A stretch of DNA of 64,000 bases from Roseiarcus sp963816065 (GTDB lineage Bacteria; Pseudomonadota; Alphaproteobacteria; Rhizobiales; Beijerinckiaceae). Under the pieces are notes generated by a model. It was not told where the DNA came from. It did no database searches and saw nothing but the letters and a program-made list of their open reading frames with translations. Location of the stretch: positions 391,307-455,306 of the forward strand of contig CAWFJG010000022.1 of the NCBI GenBank assembly GCA_963816065.1, given 5' to 3'. Shown in pieces: positions 19,742 to 28,983 of this stretch (position 1 is its first letter; every line of letters starts with the position of its first letter). A program made the translations under genes and the position numbers.

Positions 19742-20665
19742 GCCTTCGCCAGCTCCACCGCCGCCTGGGCCGCGAGAATCGCGTTGTTCTTGATCAGGGC
19801 GACGTTGGCCTCGAGGCTGCGGCCGCCGGTGAGCTCGACCACGCGCCTGAGCAGGAACGGCGTCGCCTCCTTCTTGCTCACGCCCTGCTCTTTCGCCTCG
19901 GCCACGGCCTCCGCGATGCGCTCTTCGATCACCCTCTCCTCGAGGGCCTGTTCCTCGGGAACCGGATTGGCGATCAGCAGGCCACCCGGGCCGATCTCGC
20001 GCTGCAGGCGGATCATGCGGGCAAGGTCGTGCAGACCGTCGCAGCGGTGCTCGATCCTGAAGCCGGACGAGCGGGCGTAGAAGGCGGGAAACTCGTCGCA
20101 GCGATAGCCGACGATCGCCACCCCCTGCGTCTCCAGGACTTCAAGCGTCTTCTCGATATCGAGGATCGACTTCGCTCCGGCGCAGACCACGGCGACGCGG
20201 GTGCGCGACAGTTCAACGAGATCGGCCGAGATGTCGAACGTCTCCACCGCGCCGCGGTGCACGCCGCCGATGCCGCCAGTCGCGAAGATCTCGACGCCGG
20301 CGAGCTCGGCGACGAACATGGTCGCCGCGACCGTCGTGCCCGCCGACCCGCGTCGCGCAATCACGGGCGCGAGGTCGCGCCGCGACGCCTTGACCACGCC
20401 GCCCGTCAGTTGCGCCAAGCCGTCGATCTCCTTCGGCTCGAAGGCCGACCCGGAAACGCCCCTCGATCACCGCGATCGTCGCCGGCACCGCCCCGAAGGC
20501 GCGTACCGTCTCCTCGACCATCCGCGCAGTCTCGACATTGCGCGGATAGGGCATGCCGTGGGTGATGATGGTCGATTCGAGCGCCACCAGCGGCCGGCCC
20601 TTGGCGCGCGCCTCCGCGACCTCGGGCGAGACATCGATCAGATCGGCGGCGCGCATGGTGTTCAT
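19738..20665 (-). CDS. psuG: Pseudouridine-5'-phosphate glycosidase, one frame break
   Basis: About 305 residues, normal for PsuG, which splits pseudouridine 5'-phosphate into uracil and ribose 5-phosphate. Family motifs: ALESTIITHGMPYPRN at the N-terminus, ASRRDLAPVIARRGSAGTTVAATM with the catalytic lysine region, and FATGGIGGVHRGAVETFDISADL. The start at 20665 (MNTMRAADLI) has GGAGG 6 bases upstream. The frame breaks near 20440: GRFRVGL in one frame, then EPKEIDGLAQLTG in the next, one extra base. Overlaps psuK by four bases (ATGA), so the two are translationally coupled. Confidence 0.93.
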
Positions 20666-20867
20666 GACTTCCTCCGGCCCGATTATCGTCAATCCCGACG
20701 CGCCCATCAATGCCGCCGCGACAGCCGCGGTCAAGGGCGACGCATCGTCTGTGGGCAAAGCGCGAGCGGAATTGGAGTCGCCGCGACGATTGCGCTAGCT
20801 TGGCCGGCCGATCGTTCGCCTCAGGGGAGACGCGAACGGCGGCTCGAGGACTCTTGGGAACCGACCG

Positions 20868-21659
20868 ATGGACGAGAAGCCGGAGCGGCCTTCCGCCGGC
20901 GAGCCCGACCTCGCCGCTGCGCTCCGGCGCGCGCGGGTCGAGAACGCGGAGCGCGCCGAAGCGGTCGCGGAGCTGCGCGAGATCGAGCTCGGACGCCTGG
21001 CGCTGCTGGAGAGCGCCCTGCAGCGGGTTGTTCGTCAGGCCCCGCCGGGGGTCGACCTGTTCGACCTGACGCTGACCAGGGGCGACCGGCCGCGGGTATT
21101 CCTCGACATGATCGCCTTCATCGAGATGGCGCGCGACCGGCGCACCTACAGATTCTTTCAGGACACGCTCTACGGGCGGGTGCTGATCGCCGAGAGCCCG
21201 AAGATCGACACCATTGTGGCCGCCTGCACGAACTATGTCGCGCGTCGGCTGGTCGAGCGCGAGCGGGCGCTGGCTGCGGAAGGGACGCACGCAGAGGACG
21301 GTCGGGACGACGCCACAATGACGGCCACATTGCGGCCTGGCGCCGCGGCGTCCGGAGCGAACTCGACCGCGGACGCTGGCGAGGAGACGGGTGGCGCCGA
21401 TCCGGAAACGGTTCTGCATGCGCCTCTCCGTGGCGTCGCGCGCCGCAGCGTCGTTCGCGCCCGAGGATCCATGCCCGAGAAGGAGCGGGTGGCGGCGGCG
21501 CCGCGCAATCGGGGCTTCCTCGTCCGCGCGCTCGGCGTTCTGCTCATGATGGTCGGCGCCTTGACCCTGATGGGCCTGCTCGCGCTCGCCGGCCGTCTCA
21601 TTTGGACGCACAAGCTCAGCGAATTCTGGATGAAAGCTTTGGCCGGTTGGCCGCTCTGA
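20868..21659 (+). CDS. Hypothetical protein with C-terminal membrane helix
   Basis: 263 residues. Residues 1-130 are soluble and helical (ALRRARVENAERAEAVAELREIE, then a conserved-looking VFLDMIAFIEMARDRRTYRFFQDT), the middle is a low-complexity Ala/Thr/Gly linker, and residues 222-246 form one membrane helix (ALGVLLMMVGALTLMGLLALAG). No signal peptide, so probably anchored with the N-terminus in the cytoplasm. Not recognised beyond similarity to uncharacterised membrane proteins. Confidence 0.7.
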   Translation: MDEKPERPSAGEPDLAAALRRARVENAERAEAVAELREIELGRLALLESALQRVVRQAPPGVDLFDLTLTRGDRPRVFLDMIAFIEMARDRRTYRFFQDTLYGRVLIAESPKIDTIVAACTNYVARRLVERERALAAEGTHAEDGRDDATMTATLRPGAAASGANSTADAGEETGGADPETVLHAPLRGVARRSVVRARGSMPEKERVAAAPRNRGFLVRALGVLLMMVGALTLMGLLALAGRLIWTHKLSEFWMKALAGWPL

Positions 21660-21761
21660 CCGCCGCCTTTGCGGCCTTGATTCGTCCGCGTTCGCCAGTG
21701 AGTATTCCGCCGTCCCGGTCGCATGGCGCGCGATCGGGCGCGTGCGATATGGGTGGGCAGC

Positions 21762-23130
21762 ATGGACGGCGCGTTCTTTTCAGATCTCCTCGCCTCGATT
21801 GCGGAACGGGGACGCTCCGTCCTCAAGCTTAGCCCATGGCCGCGCGACTCGGTCAATCGGGCGGCCTCGCTCGCCGACATGTGTCGCGCGCTCGTAAGCG
21901 GACGCGGCGAGGCCTCGGGGGTAGCGCTGGCGAGCGAAATTCTCGGCCGTTACAACAGCCTCGGCGAGGATGACAGGAGCGCGTTCTTCCGGGCGCTGGC
22001 CGAGGATTTCGGCCCCGACCGCACGCGGATCGAGAGCGCGATCGCCCGCTTTACCGTGACCGGCGGCGAAGCCGCCGCGGCGGAAATCCACTACGCGTCC
22101 GAGCCGCGCCGGCAGGAGCTTTTCCGGCGCCTCAACCGGGCCCCTGGCGGCACCGCCTCGCTTGTGGCGATGCGCGCCGATCTCATTGCGGCCATGCGCG
22201 ACGACCGCGGGCTTTCCGTGCTCGACCGCGATTTCCTTCACCTGTTCGGCTCTTGGTTTAACCGCGGCTTTCTGGTGCTGCGCCGGATTGACTGGTCCTC
22301 GCCGGCGGCGGTGTTGGAGAAAATCATCCGCTATGAGGCGGTACATGCAATCCGCGGCTGGGACGACCTGAGGCGCCGCATCGATTCGGTCGACCGCCGC
22401 TGCTATGCGTTCTTCCATCCGGCCCTGGTCGACGAGCCGCTGATCTTCGTCGAGGTCGCGCTGACGATGACCGCGCCGGCCGCGATCGCGCCCCTGCTCG
22501 CCGAGCGGCGGGGCCACGTCGCCGAAGACAGGGCCCGGGCTCGCGACTTTCTACTCGATCTCGAATTGCCAGGAGGGCCTTTCCGGTGTGAGCTTCGGCA
22601 ATTTCCTGATCAAGCAGGTAGTCGAGGAGATCCGTCGCGAACTGCCGAAGATCGAGATCTTTGTGACGCTGTCGCCCGTCCCAGGCCTGAGAGCGTGGGT
22701 GGAAAGCTGCGACGATCCGGTCGTCGAGACGCTGGTCAAGACTGCGCGAGAGGTCGCGATGGAGGATCAATGGGCGGAAAACCCCGAGGCGGCGGCGCGC
22801 ATGCGCAAGGCGCTCGAGCCGCTTGCGGCGCAATATATCCTCAAAGTCCGACGGTCCGACGGACGCGTCGACGATCCGGTCGCGCGCTTCCATCTCGGCA
22901 ATGGCGCGCGGCTCGAACGCATCAACCCGATGGGCGATCTATCGGAGAAGGGCCTCGTCGAGTCCTACGGCGTGATGGTCAACTACCAGTACGATCTCGC
23001 CGAGATCGAACGCAATCACGAGGCCTTCGCCAACCAGAACGTCGTGGCGGCGTCGAGCATGGTGAAGAAGCTCGCTCCGAGCTCCAAAGCGCGTGCGCCG
23101 GCGGCGGCGCTGCCCGCCCCTAGCGGATGA
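21762..23130 (+). CDS. Malonyl-CoA decarboxylase, one frame break
   Basis: About 455 residues. Cytosolic enzyme converting malonyl-CoA to acetyl-CoA and CO2. The N-terminal helical domain (FFRALAEDFGPDRTRIESAI) is followed by the catalytic GNAT-like domain: HAIRGWDDLRRRID, CYAFFHPALVDEPLIFVEVAL, FYSISNCQEGLSGVSFGNFL and FVTLSPVPGL, then FHLGNGARLERINPMGDLS, with the catalytic Ser/His segment. The frame breaks near 22540 (one extra base before TFYSISNCQ). Start at ATG 21762 (MDGAFFSDLLASI). No mat transporter or malonyl-CoA synthetase is next to it. Confidence 0.92.
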
Positions 23131-23262
23131 TGGCGCGGGAAAGCGCCGTTCGCCAAGTGCACCTCGAGTCCGGTCAGCCGCGCTTCCATGATAGTCAAGC
23201 CCACCATTGCGCGGTAGCCTCGGTCCAAAGCGCCCGAAGTATCGCGGAAGATGGAGGAAGAC

Positions 23263-23553
23263 ATGTACGCCGCAATTCGTCAGGTAAAGGCCAAGCCGGG
23301 AATGGCGGACACCCTCGCTGACGCGATCAAGGGCGCCGTGCCGATCGTCAGTGGCGTCTCTGGCTTCATGGGCTACTATGTTGTTTACGCGCCCGACGAC
23401 ACGGTGACCGCGATCAGCCTCTTCAACAAGGTCGAGGAAGCGCAGGAATCCAACCGCCGCGCGCTCGCCTGGATCGACAAGCACCTCGCGCCCTATGTTG
23501 TCGGACAGGCGACGGCGACCGCGGGGCCGGTCATCGTGCATTCTTTGCCGTAA
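23263..23553 (+). CDS. Antibiotic-biosynthesis-monooxygenase-fold protein (ABM)
   Basis: 96 residues forming one dimeric alpha/beta ferredoxin-like barrel: MYAAIRQVKAKPGMADTLA, FMGYYVVYAPDDTVTAISLF, then SNRRALAWIDKHLAP. ATG 23263 is favoured over 23251 because GGAGGA lies 5 bases ahead of it. Function of these stand-alone proteins is usually unknown. Confidence 0.8.
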   Translation: MYAAIRQVKAKPGMADTLADAIKGAVPIVSGVSGFMGYYVVYAPDDTVTAISLFNKVEEAQESNRRALAWIDKHLAPYVVGQATATAGPVIVHSLP

Positions 23554-23559
23554 ACGCGC

Positions 23560-24459
23560 CTACAACGCCAGCGACTCGCGCTCACCGATCTGATCGCCGC
23601 CAAGTGCGGGGCCGCGTACACGGGCGGAAACGCGCCAGCGCTCGCCCTCGCGCGTCAGGTGCACGAGGTGGTATGCGGCGCGGTAATAGGGGTTGGGGGT
23701 CGCTGCTGCCGCCGACGGCGCCCCGAGCACAGGCGCGCGGCCGCCGACCGTTCTGGTCGCGGACGAGGGGAGCGAGCGGACGAGCTGCTTGTGGGTGTGG
23801 CCGTGCAAGATCGCTTCGGCGCCCTTCGCGGCGATCACACGCTCGAATGCGGCCGCGTCGGTGAGGCCGCGCAACGGCGGCGCGCCTTTGGACAGCGGCG
23901 GGTGATGGATGAGGACGACGCGCGCAAGGTCCCGCGCGCCCGTCTCCGCGAGCAGCGCGGCGAAGGCGTCGAGTTGCACGTGCCCGAGTTTGCCCGACGC
24001 CATCAACGGACCTGTCGGCACGCCCGAGGTCAAGCCGATGAGCGCCACGTCGCCTCGCACGCGCAGATAGGGAAATTGCGGTGCGCCGCTGTCGTCGGTC
24101 GTCCATCTCGCGAAGGTTTCACCGAGAACCGGCATCGCCACACGCACATAGGCGTCGTGGTTGCCAGGCACGAAGCTCACGTCGTGCGGGTCGCCGAGCG
24201 TCTCCATCCAGGCCGCCGCCCGGCGGAATTCAGCCGGCATGCCGATGTTGACGAGGTCGCCCGTCACCGCGATGTGGTCGGGACGTTGTGCGCGCAGGTC
24301 CGCGACGATGCGATCGAGCAGGCCCATGTCGTTCAGCCCCTCGCGTGAGCGCTTCCAGTTTACGTAGCCCATGAAGCGCTTAATGCGGAACTCGGATCCG
24401 GTTGGCATCGGCGCCGGCGACAGGTGCGGGTCGGTGATGTGCGCGATGGTGAAGCTCAT
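23560..24459 (-). CDS. Calcineurin-like metallophosphoesterase
   Basis: About 300 residues with all five motif blocks of the family: AHITDPHLSP (D-x-H), HIAVTGDLVNIG (GD), VPGNHDAY (GNHD), VVLIHHPPL (H) and ILHGHTHKQL (GHxH). It should hold a two-metal centre and hydrolyse phosphoesters, in the cyclic-nucleotide phosphodiesterase-like subgroup. Start placed at ATG 24459 (MSFTIAHITD), since the extra 23 residues in the longer frame have no family match. Confidence 0.92.
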   Translation of the reverse strand: MSFTIAHITDPHLSPAPMPTGSEFRIKRFMGYVNWKRSREGLNDMGLLDRIVADLRAQRPDHIAVTGDLVNIGMPAEFRRAAAWMETLGDPHDVSFVPGNHDAYVRVAMPVLGETFARWTTDDSGAPQFPYLRVRGDVALIGLTSGVPTGPLMASGKLGHVQLDAFAALLAETGARDLARVVLIHHPPLSKGAPPLRGLTDAAAFERVIAAKGAEAILHGHTHKQLVRSLPSSATRTVGGRAPVLGAPSAAAATPNPYYRAAYHLVHLTREGERWRVSARVRGPALGGDQIGERESLAL

Positions 24460-24575
24460 GGCCCGCCCGGTCTTGAAGCCCCGAGGCGGCGCGCCGCCAT
24501 TGACGTTGCCGCAATAAGGGCGCTTCAAGGTAAATACAACTCCGGCGCCGCCAGCGCCAATCCCGGTGTTTTCGC

Positions 24576-25043
24576 ATGGCGTCGCCCATCGCCCAATTGA
24601 AATCGCGCATCGCGCACCTGAGCTTTCTGATGCGGCGGCCGATGACGCTGGGGGTGCGCGCGGTGGTCGTGAGCGCGAACGATTCGGTCCTGCTGGTGCG
24701 GCACGGCTATGTGCCGGGCTGGCATTTCCCCGGCGGCGGCGTCGATGTCGGCGAAACGTTCGTTCATGCGCTCGAGCGCGAACTCGACGAGGAAACTCAC
24801 GTTCGGTCGACGGGAAGGCCGGTCCTACATGGGATTTACTTCAACGGACACGTTTCGCGGCGCGATCATGTCGCCGTCTACGTAATCCGCGATTTCGAGG
24901 TCTTGGGCATACGTAAGCCGGACCTAGAGATCAAGGAGGCGCGCTTTTTTCCTTGTCGCGCCCTACCCGAGGGAACCAGCACAGGCACGCGAGCGCGACT
25001 CGCCGAGATCTTCGACGGCGCGCCGGTCTCCGACCTCTGGTGA
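24576..25043 (+). CDS. NUDIX hydrolase
   Basis: 155 residues. The Nudix box spans GGGVDVGETFVHALERELDEE, with the REL.EE metal-binding core. VVVSANDSVLLVRHGYVPGWHFPGGG is the typical lead-in strand. It hydrolyses a nucleoside diphosphate linked to some moiety; substrate not assignable. Divergent from the phosphoesterase. Confidence 0.9.
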   Translation: MASPIAQLKSRIAHLSFLMRRPMTLGVRAVVVSANDSVLLVRHGYVPGWHFPGGGVDVGETFVHALERELDEETHVRSTGRPVLHGIYFNGHVSRRDHVAVYVIRDFEVLGIRKPDLEIKEARFFPCRALPEGTSTGTRARLAEIFDGAPVSDLW

Positions 25044-25257
25044 GGCTTTGCGACGCCGGGCTCTCGCGAAAGTCTGGAGCGCGACGTGCGTCGACAGGTG
25101 GCCGCCGACGCCGCAATTTGATCCAAATGCTTTGAAACAGCGTCGGTCTTTATGAAGAAACGTTAACGAATCGGTAAGCGGTGGGGGCGCTTCATCCCGT
25201 CGCGTGGACTTTTTCGGCGGGCTCGCCTAGGGTTGCGGGCCAACAACGGGGTAACGC

Positions 25258-26736
25258 ATGACTTTGCCGTTCTGGCGTCTGACCGCTCTCGGCCTCACAG
25301 TCGCAGCGGGGGCGCTCGTCGCCGGATGTGACGACTCCTATCTGGACGCCGGTCCGGGCCGCTCGGAGCACCCGATCTCCAGCGCCACTCTTGAGGAGAT
25401 GGCGAAGATCGATACGACGCCGTCGTCGCCGATGCTGATTCGCACGTACAAGAAAGAGGCGGAGCTCGAAATCTGGAAGATGAAGTCGGATGGTCAATAC
25501 GCGCTTCTCAAGACCTATCCGATCTGCCGCTGGTCGGGACAACTTGGTCCCAAGAGGACCGAGGGCGACATGCAAGTGCCCGAGGGCTTCTACGCGATTA
25601 CGCCCGGGCAGCTGAACCCGAACTCGCACTACTACCTTGCCTTCAACGTCGGCTATCCGAACGCCTATGACCGCGCCTACGGGCGCACGGGCGGCAGCGT
25701 GATGGTGCACGGGGTATGCTCTTCCGCCGGCTGCTTCTCGATGACCGACAAGCAGGTCGACGACATCTACGCCATAGGGCGCGATGCGCTCCGCGGCGGA
25801 CAGCGCGAGATCCAGCTTCAGTCCTATCCGTTCCGCATGACTGCGGAGAACATGGCCAAGTACCGGCTCGATCCGAACATTGCGTTCTGGAAAGAGCTGA
25901 AGAACGGCGCCGACCATTTCGAGGTCACCAGGACCGAACCCTCGGTTCTGATTTGCGGCAAACAATATATCTTCGGCGCGACCGCAAAGGGCGAGGTGTC
26001 GGCTACCGCGCCCTGTCCGGCCTTGCAGAAAGATGAGTCGGTCGAGGCCCTGGTCGACGAAAAGGAAGCCAAGGACGACGCCAAGGTCGCCGAGCTCATC
26101 GCCAAGGGCCAGAAGCCGATCCGCACCGTCTATGCCGACGGCGGCCAGAATCCGGTGTTCGCGAACTACCCGGACACCAGCGATCCCGAAGCCCTCGTCG
26201 GAAGCCCGCAAGAGGTCGCGCTCGACGAGCCGGGCAAGCCCGCGCCGGCCGCCGTGACCGTCGCCGCTTCCGACGCGGCGAAAGCGCGCACAGCGACCAG
26301 GGCGGCGAAGGCTGCTGTCGTGGAGACGGCCAGCGCCGCGGCGGAGCCCGCGCCCGCTCTGCCTCAACTCGCTGTCCCGCAGCAACCGATCGCCGTGGCG
26401 GCTACCGCGGCCGGCGGGGTCGCCGGCATGTGGGGCGCCGGCACAAGCAACGTCAAAAAATGGCTGCACGTGGGCGGGCAAGACGAACCGGCGAGGCCCG
26501 AAGCCACCGCCTACGTGCCCGACCAGCTGGTTCCCTCCGAGGTCCCGCTGCCGCCCCGCCGCGGCGCGGAAGTCGGCGGAAGCAAGGTCAGGACGGTTGC
26601 CGCAAAGGCGCCTGAACCGCCCGCGAAGGCTGCGGGCGGGCCGGGGGATTTCGGGCTCCGACGCCCCGACGGCGACGGGCTCGATTCCCGACGTCGCGCC
26701 AGCCCAGGCGGCTCAGGCCGCAATGCCCGTGAAGTA
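25258..26736 (+). CDS. L,D-transpeptidase (YkuD) lipoprotein
   Basis: About 490 residues. A signal peptide ends in the lipobox LVAGC, so it is a lipoprotein. Residues about 55-215 form the YkuD domain; the catalytic motif is VMVHGVCSSAGCFSM, with the active Cys and preceding His. Such enzymes form 3-3 crosslinks in peptidoglycan or attach proteins to it. The C-terminal 200 residues are Ala/Pro-rich and low in complexity. Near a G5 run (26643-26647) the frame probably slips: the other frame ends PTATGSIPDVAPAQ...AMPVK at 26736, a more natural tail than the basic one in the open frame, which ends at 26742. Confidence 0.9.
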
Positions 26737-26857
26737 GGCTGATCAGGACGGAGAGCGGCGCTTCGCCGAGGAGCGCGAGACGCGCTGCCACCGCGTGCGA
26801 GCGTTGGTCGGTCCGAAAGCCCGCACCGAATGTGGCGGCGGCACGGGCGACGCCTCG

Positions 26858-27136
26858 TTAGGCGGCCGCCAATGGCCCCGTCATCACGGCCCCACGGATG
26901 GGCTCGCCAGCCTCGGACCCAGTTTTCGCATGGGCCCTCGGCGTCGTGGCGGCGCCGAGCGCCGCCGCGATCTTTCGATCGAGCTCGGCGATCAGCCGCT
27001 CCTCTTCCTCGATCCAAGCTTCGAGCCGGTCGAGCAAAGCCGTGCGAACGTGAGCGCACAGCGGCAGAGTATCGTCCGCTTCTTCGGGTTGCTGGTCGCA
27101 CCCGGACAGGGAGGCGGGAAGGACTGATAGTGGCAT
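26858..27136 (-). CDS. Possible small lipoprotein
   Basis: About 92 residues from ATG 27136 (MPLSVLPASLSGCDQQ). A short leader ends in a lipobox-like LSGC, then a charged helix LLDRLEAWIEEEERLIAELDRKI suggests a coiled coil. Codon third positions are GC-rich as in neighbouring genes. Not recognised; a longer frame starts at 27205. Confidence 0.45.
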   Translation of the reverse strand: MPLSVLPASLSGCDQQPEEADDTLPLCAHVRTALLDRLEAWIEEEERLIAELDRKIAAALGAATTPRAHAKTGSEAGEPIRGAVMTGPLAAA

Positions 27137-27379
27137 TGCGGCTTCCTCAATGGCCTTGCTGATCGATGAAGGTACGCTAGCGCATATCGTGATAATCAGA
27201 AACAAAATGCTTCATCATATGGTTTACTGGCCCTATCGCGATCTGATGACACCTGTGGTTATGGGCCTGCGCCGATGTCGGCTCGGCGCGCCGGTTGGAG
27301 GCGAGCGGCGCGTTTGCCGCCGATCGGGCGCTACCGCGATCGGCTGGCCCGCGCTGAGAGCCTGCGGTCGTCCTTCTGC

Positions 27380-27741
27380 GCGGGCACTCCTCGTTCTCGC
27401 GCCCTTTTCAAAAGCAGCTCGACGGCCCGCTTGGGCCGCGGCTCCGGCTCGTCGCCATTGATCCGCCGGGGCAGGGCGAGTCGGACGACCCCGCCGACCC
27501 ATCGCTTTAGTCGATCAAGATGCAGGCCCGGACGCTGAAGGCCGGATACCGCGCCGACGTCCTGGTCCTGAAGGCGCGCGCCGCCTACCTCGCCTCGCTC
27601 GACATCCCGACGCTGTGGCGCGGCGCGGCGCAGACGATCCCGGACGCCGGCCACCGCCGGCTGACGGCCTTCGTCGATGAGACGGCGGAGAAGGCCCGAC
27701 CGCGATTTTCCGACAGGACTCCAGTAAAATCAATGAGTTAA
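27380..27741 (+). pseudogene. Possible remnant of an alpha/beta hydrolase
   Basis: Two adjoining pieces in one frame, split by a stop codon at about 27508, look like parts of an alpha/beta hydrolase: VAIDPPGQGESDDPADPSL before the stop and VLVLKARAAYLASLDIPTLWRGA after it. No nucleophile elbow or catalytic His remains. The assignment rests on these short motifs only. Confidence 0.3.
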
Positions 27742-27934
27742 GCGACGGATTCGGCGATTTTCGAGCGAGCGTCCCAATGATTTCAAGGGGTTGCGGGCAC
27801 GTTGGCGCCCCGCCGCTGCGACATTCGTCTTTCCGGCCGTCTCCCCGGAACCGGCGTCTCAGGCGCCCGCGATTGCCGCGCCGCCGCGCCCGCGATACGG
27901 TCGCGCCCCGCCCAACCGACCCGGAGCCGCCGCT

Positions 27935-28621
27935 TTGCCTTCAATTCTTCGCAACCTCCGTCTCGCGGTCCTCGCCGGCGCCGCCGCGCTGGCGTTGTCC
28001 TCGGGCGCAGCGCTGGCCACGGTCAACATCCTGGCGGCCAACGCCAACCCGGCGACCGTCGACGCCCTGACGCCCGCCGAGACGGCGGCGTTGAACGCGC
28101 CACAGGCGCTGCCCGATATCGTCGAGGGGAAGGCGGAGGCGCCCGAGACCATCGTCGAATACGCCTCGATGACCTGCAGCCACTGCGCCGCCTTCCATAA
28201 GGAGGTTTGGCCGGAGCTGAAGGCGAAATATGTCGACACGGGCAAGGCGAAGTTCGTCCTGCGCGAGTTCCCGCTCGATCCGCTCGCCGTCGCCGCGTTC
28301 ATGCTCGCGCGCTGCGCCGGGCCGGACAAGCGCGACGCGGTCGTCGATCGCCTGTTCGACCGGCAGGCCGATTGGGCCTTCGCCGAAGATCCGCTGCCGC
28401 GCCTCAAGTCCGAGGTCGAGGCCGCGGGCGTGCCCGGGACCGACGTCGACGCCTGCCTCAAGAACCAAAAGCTGCTCGATCAGGTCAAAGCCGTGCGCGC
28501 GCTCGCCGCGCAGAAGCTGGAGGTCAACTCGACGCCGACCTTCTTCGTCGCCGGCAAACGCCTCGCCGGCGAGCAGACGCTCGACAGCTTTGACCGGATT
28601 CTCGCGCCGGCGGCGAAATGA
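27935..28621 (+). CDS. DsbA-family thioredoxin-fold protein
   Basis: About 228 residues from TTG 27935, which places a signal peptide (SILRNLRLAVLAGAAALALSSGAALA) at the N-terminus; a longer frame from 27791 would bury it. The redox centre is MTCSHCAAFHKEVWPELK (CSHC), with the helical insertion of DsbA/DsbG-type proteins and the cis-Pro segment NSTPTFFVAG. A periplasmic thiol oxidoreductase or disulfide bond former. Its position directly before smc is a recurrent alphaproteobacterial arrangement. Confidence 0.85.
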   Translation: MPSILRNLRLAVLAGAAALALSSGAALATVNILAANANPATVDALTPAETAALNAPQALPDIVEGKAEAPETIVEYASMTCSHCAAFHKEVWPELKAKYVDTGKAKFVLREFPLDPLAVAAFMLARCAGPDKRDAVVDRLFDRQADWAFAEDPLPRLKSEVEAAGVPGTDVDACLKNQKLLDQVKAVRALAAQKLEVNSTPTFFVAGKRLAGEQTLDSFDRILAPAAK

Positions 28622-28693
28622 CGCGGTTTCGCACAGGTTTTCGCAGGCGCGGGGTTGATTGCTCCGGCTCAATATGGCCGCTAGGCGCATGCC

Positions 28694-28710
28694 CGTCCCG
28701 TTCCGGGACG
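28694..28710. terminator. Hairpin after the DsbA-like gene
   Basis: Perfect 7-bp stem CGTCCCG/CGGGACG with a TTC loop, 70 bases past the stop. No T run follows, so a terminator role is uncertain. Confidence 0.35.
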
Positions 28711-28771
28711 CTAGCCCATAGAGCTTGATCAAATTCGGTTGCGCCATCTTGCCCTCACCCTGCCGCCGGAG

Positions 28772-28865
28772 CCCGTCGAAAGACGGGCGTCCGTCCGGAC
28801 GCCCTACGGCGGCTTCCCTCTCCCTATGGCCCGTCGACAGACGGGCGTCCTTCGGCGCCCTATGG
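28772..28865. repeat. Two copies of a hairpin-containing repeat
   Basis: Imperfect direct repeats at 28772-28809 and 28830-28865. Each begins with a 6-bp stem and tetraloop (CCCGTC-gaaa-GACGGG and CCCGTC-gaca-GACGGG), then GCGTCC and a short related tail ending CCCTA. Located in the gap ahead of smc. The form suggests a dispersed intergenic palindromic repeat that has duplicated locally. Confidence 0.6.
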
Positions 28866-28983
28866 GAGAGGGGCGATCCCTTTCCCCTCGGGGGGAAGAG
28901 CCTGCCCCCGAGCGTAGACCCGGGGGTGGCCGCGCAAGCGGCCGGATGAGGGCTCGCCGGCCGCGCGACGACAAGGCCACGCC

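Noticed and set aside
27520..27741. Amidohydrolase-like small gene (LKAGYRADVLVL)
   Set aside because: The first residues resemble amidohydrolase C-termini, but the upstream frame reads as an alpha/beta hydrolase and the catalytic residues of either family are missing; kept only as a weak remnant.
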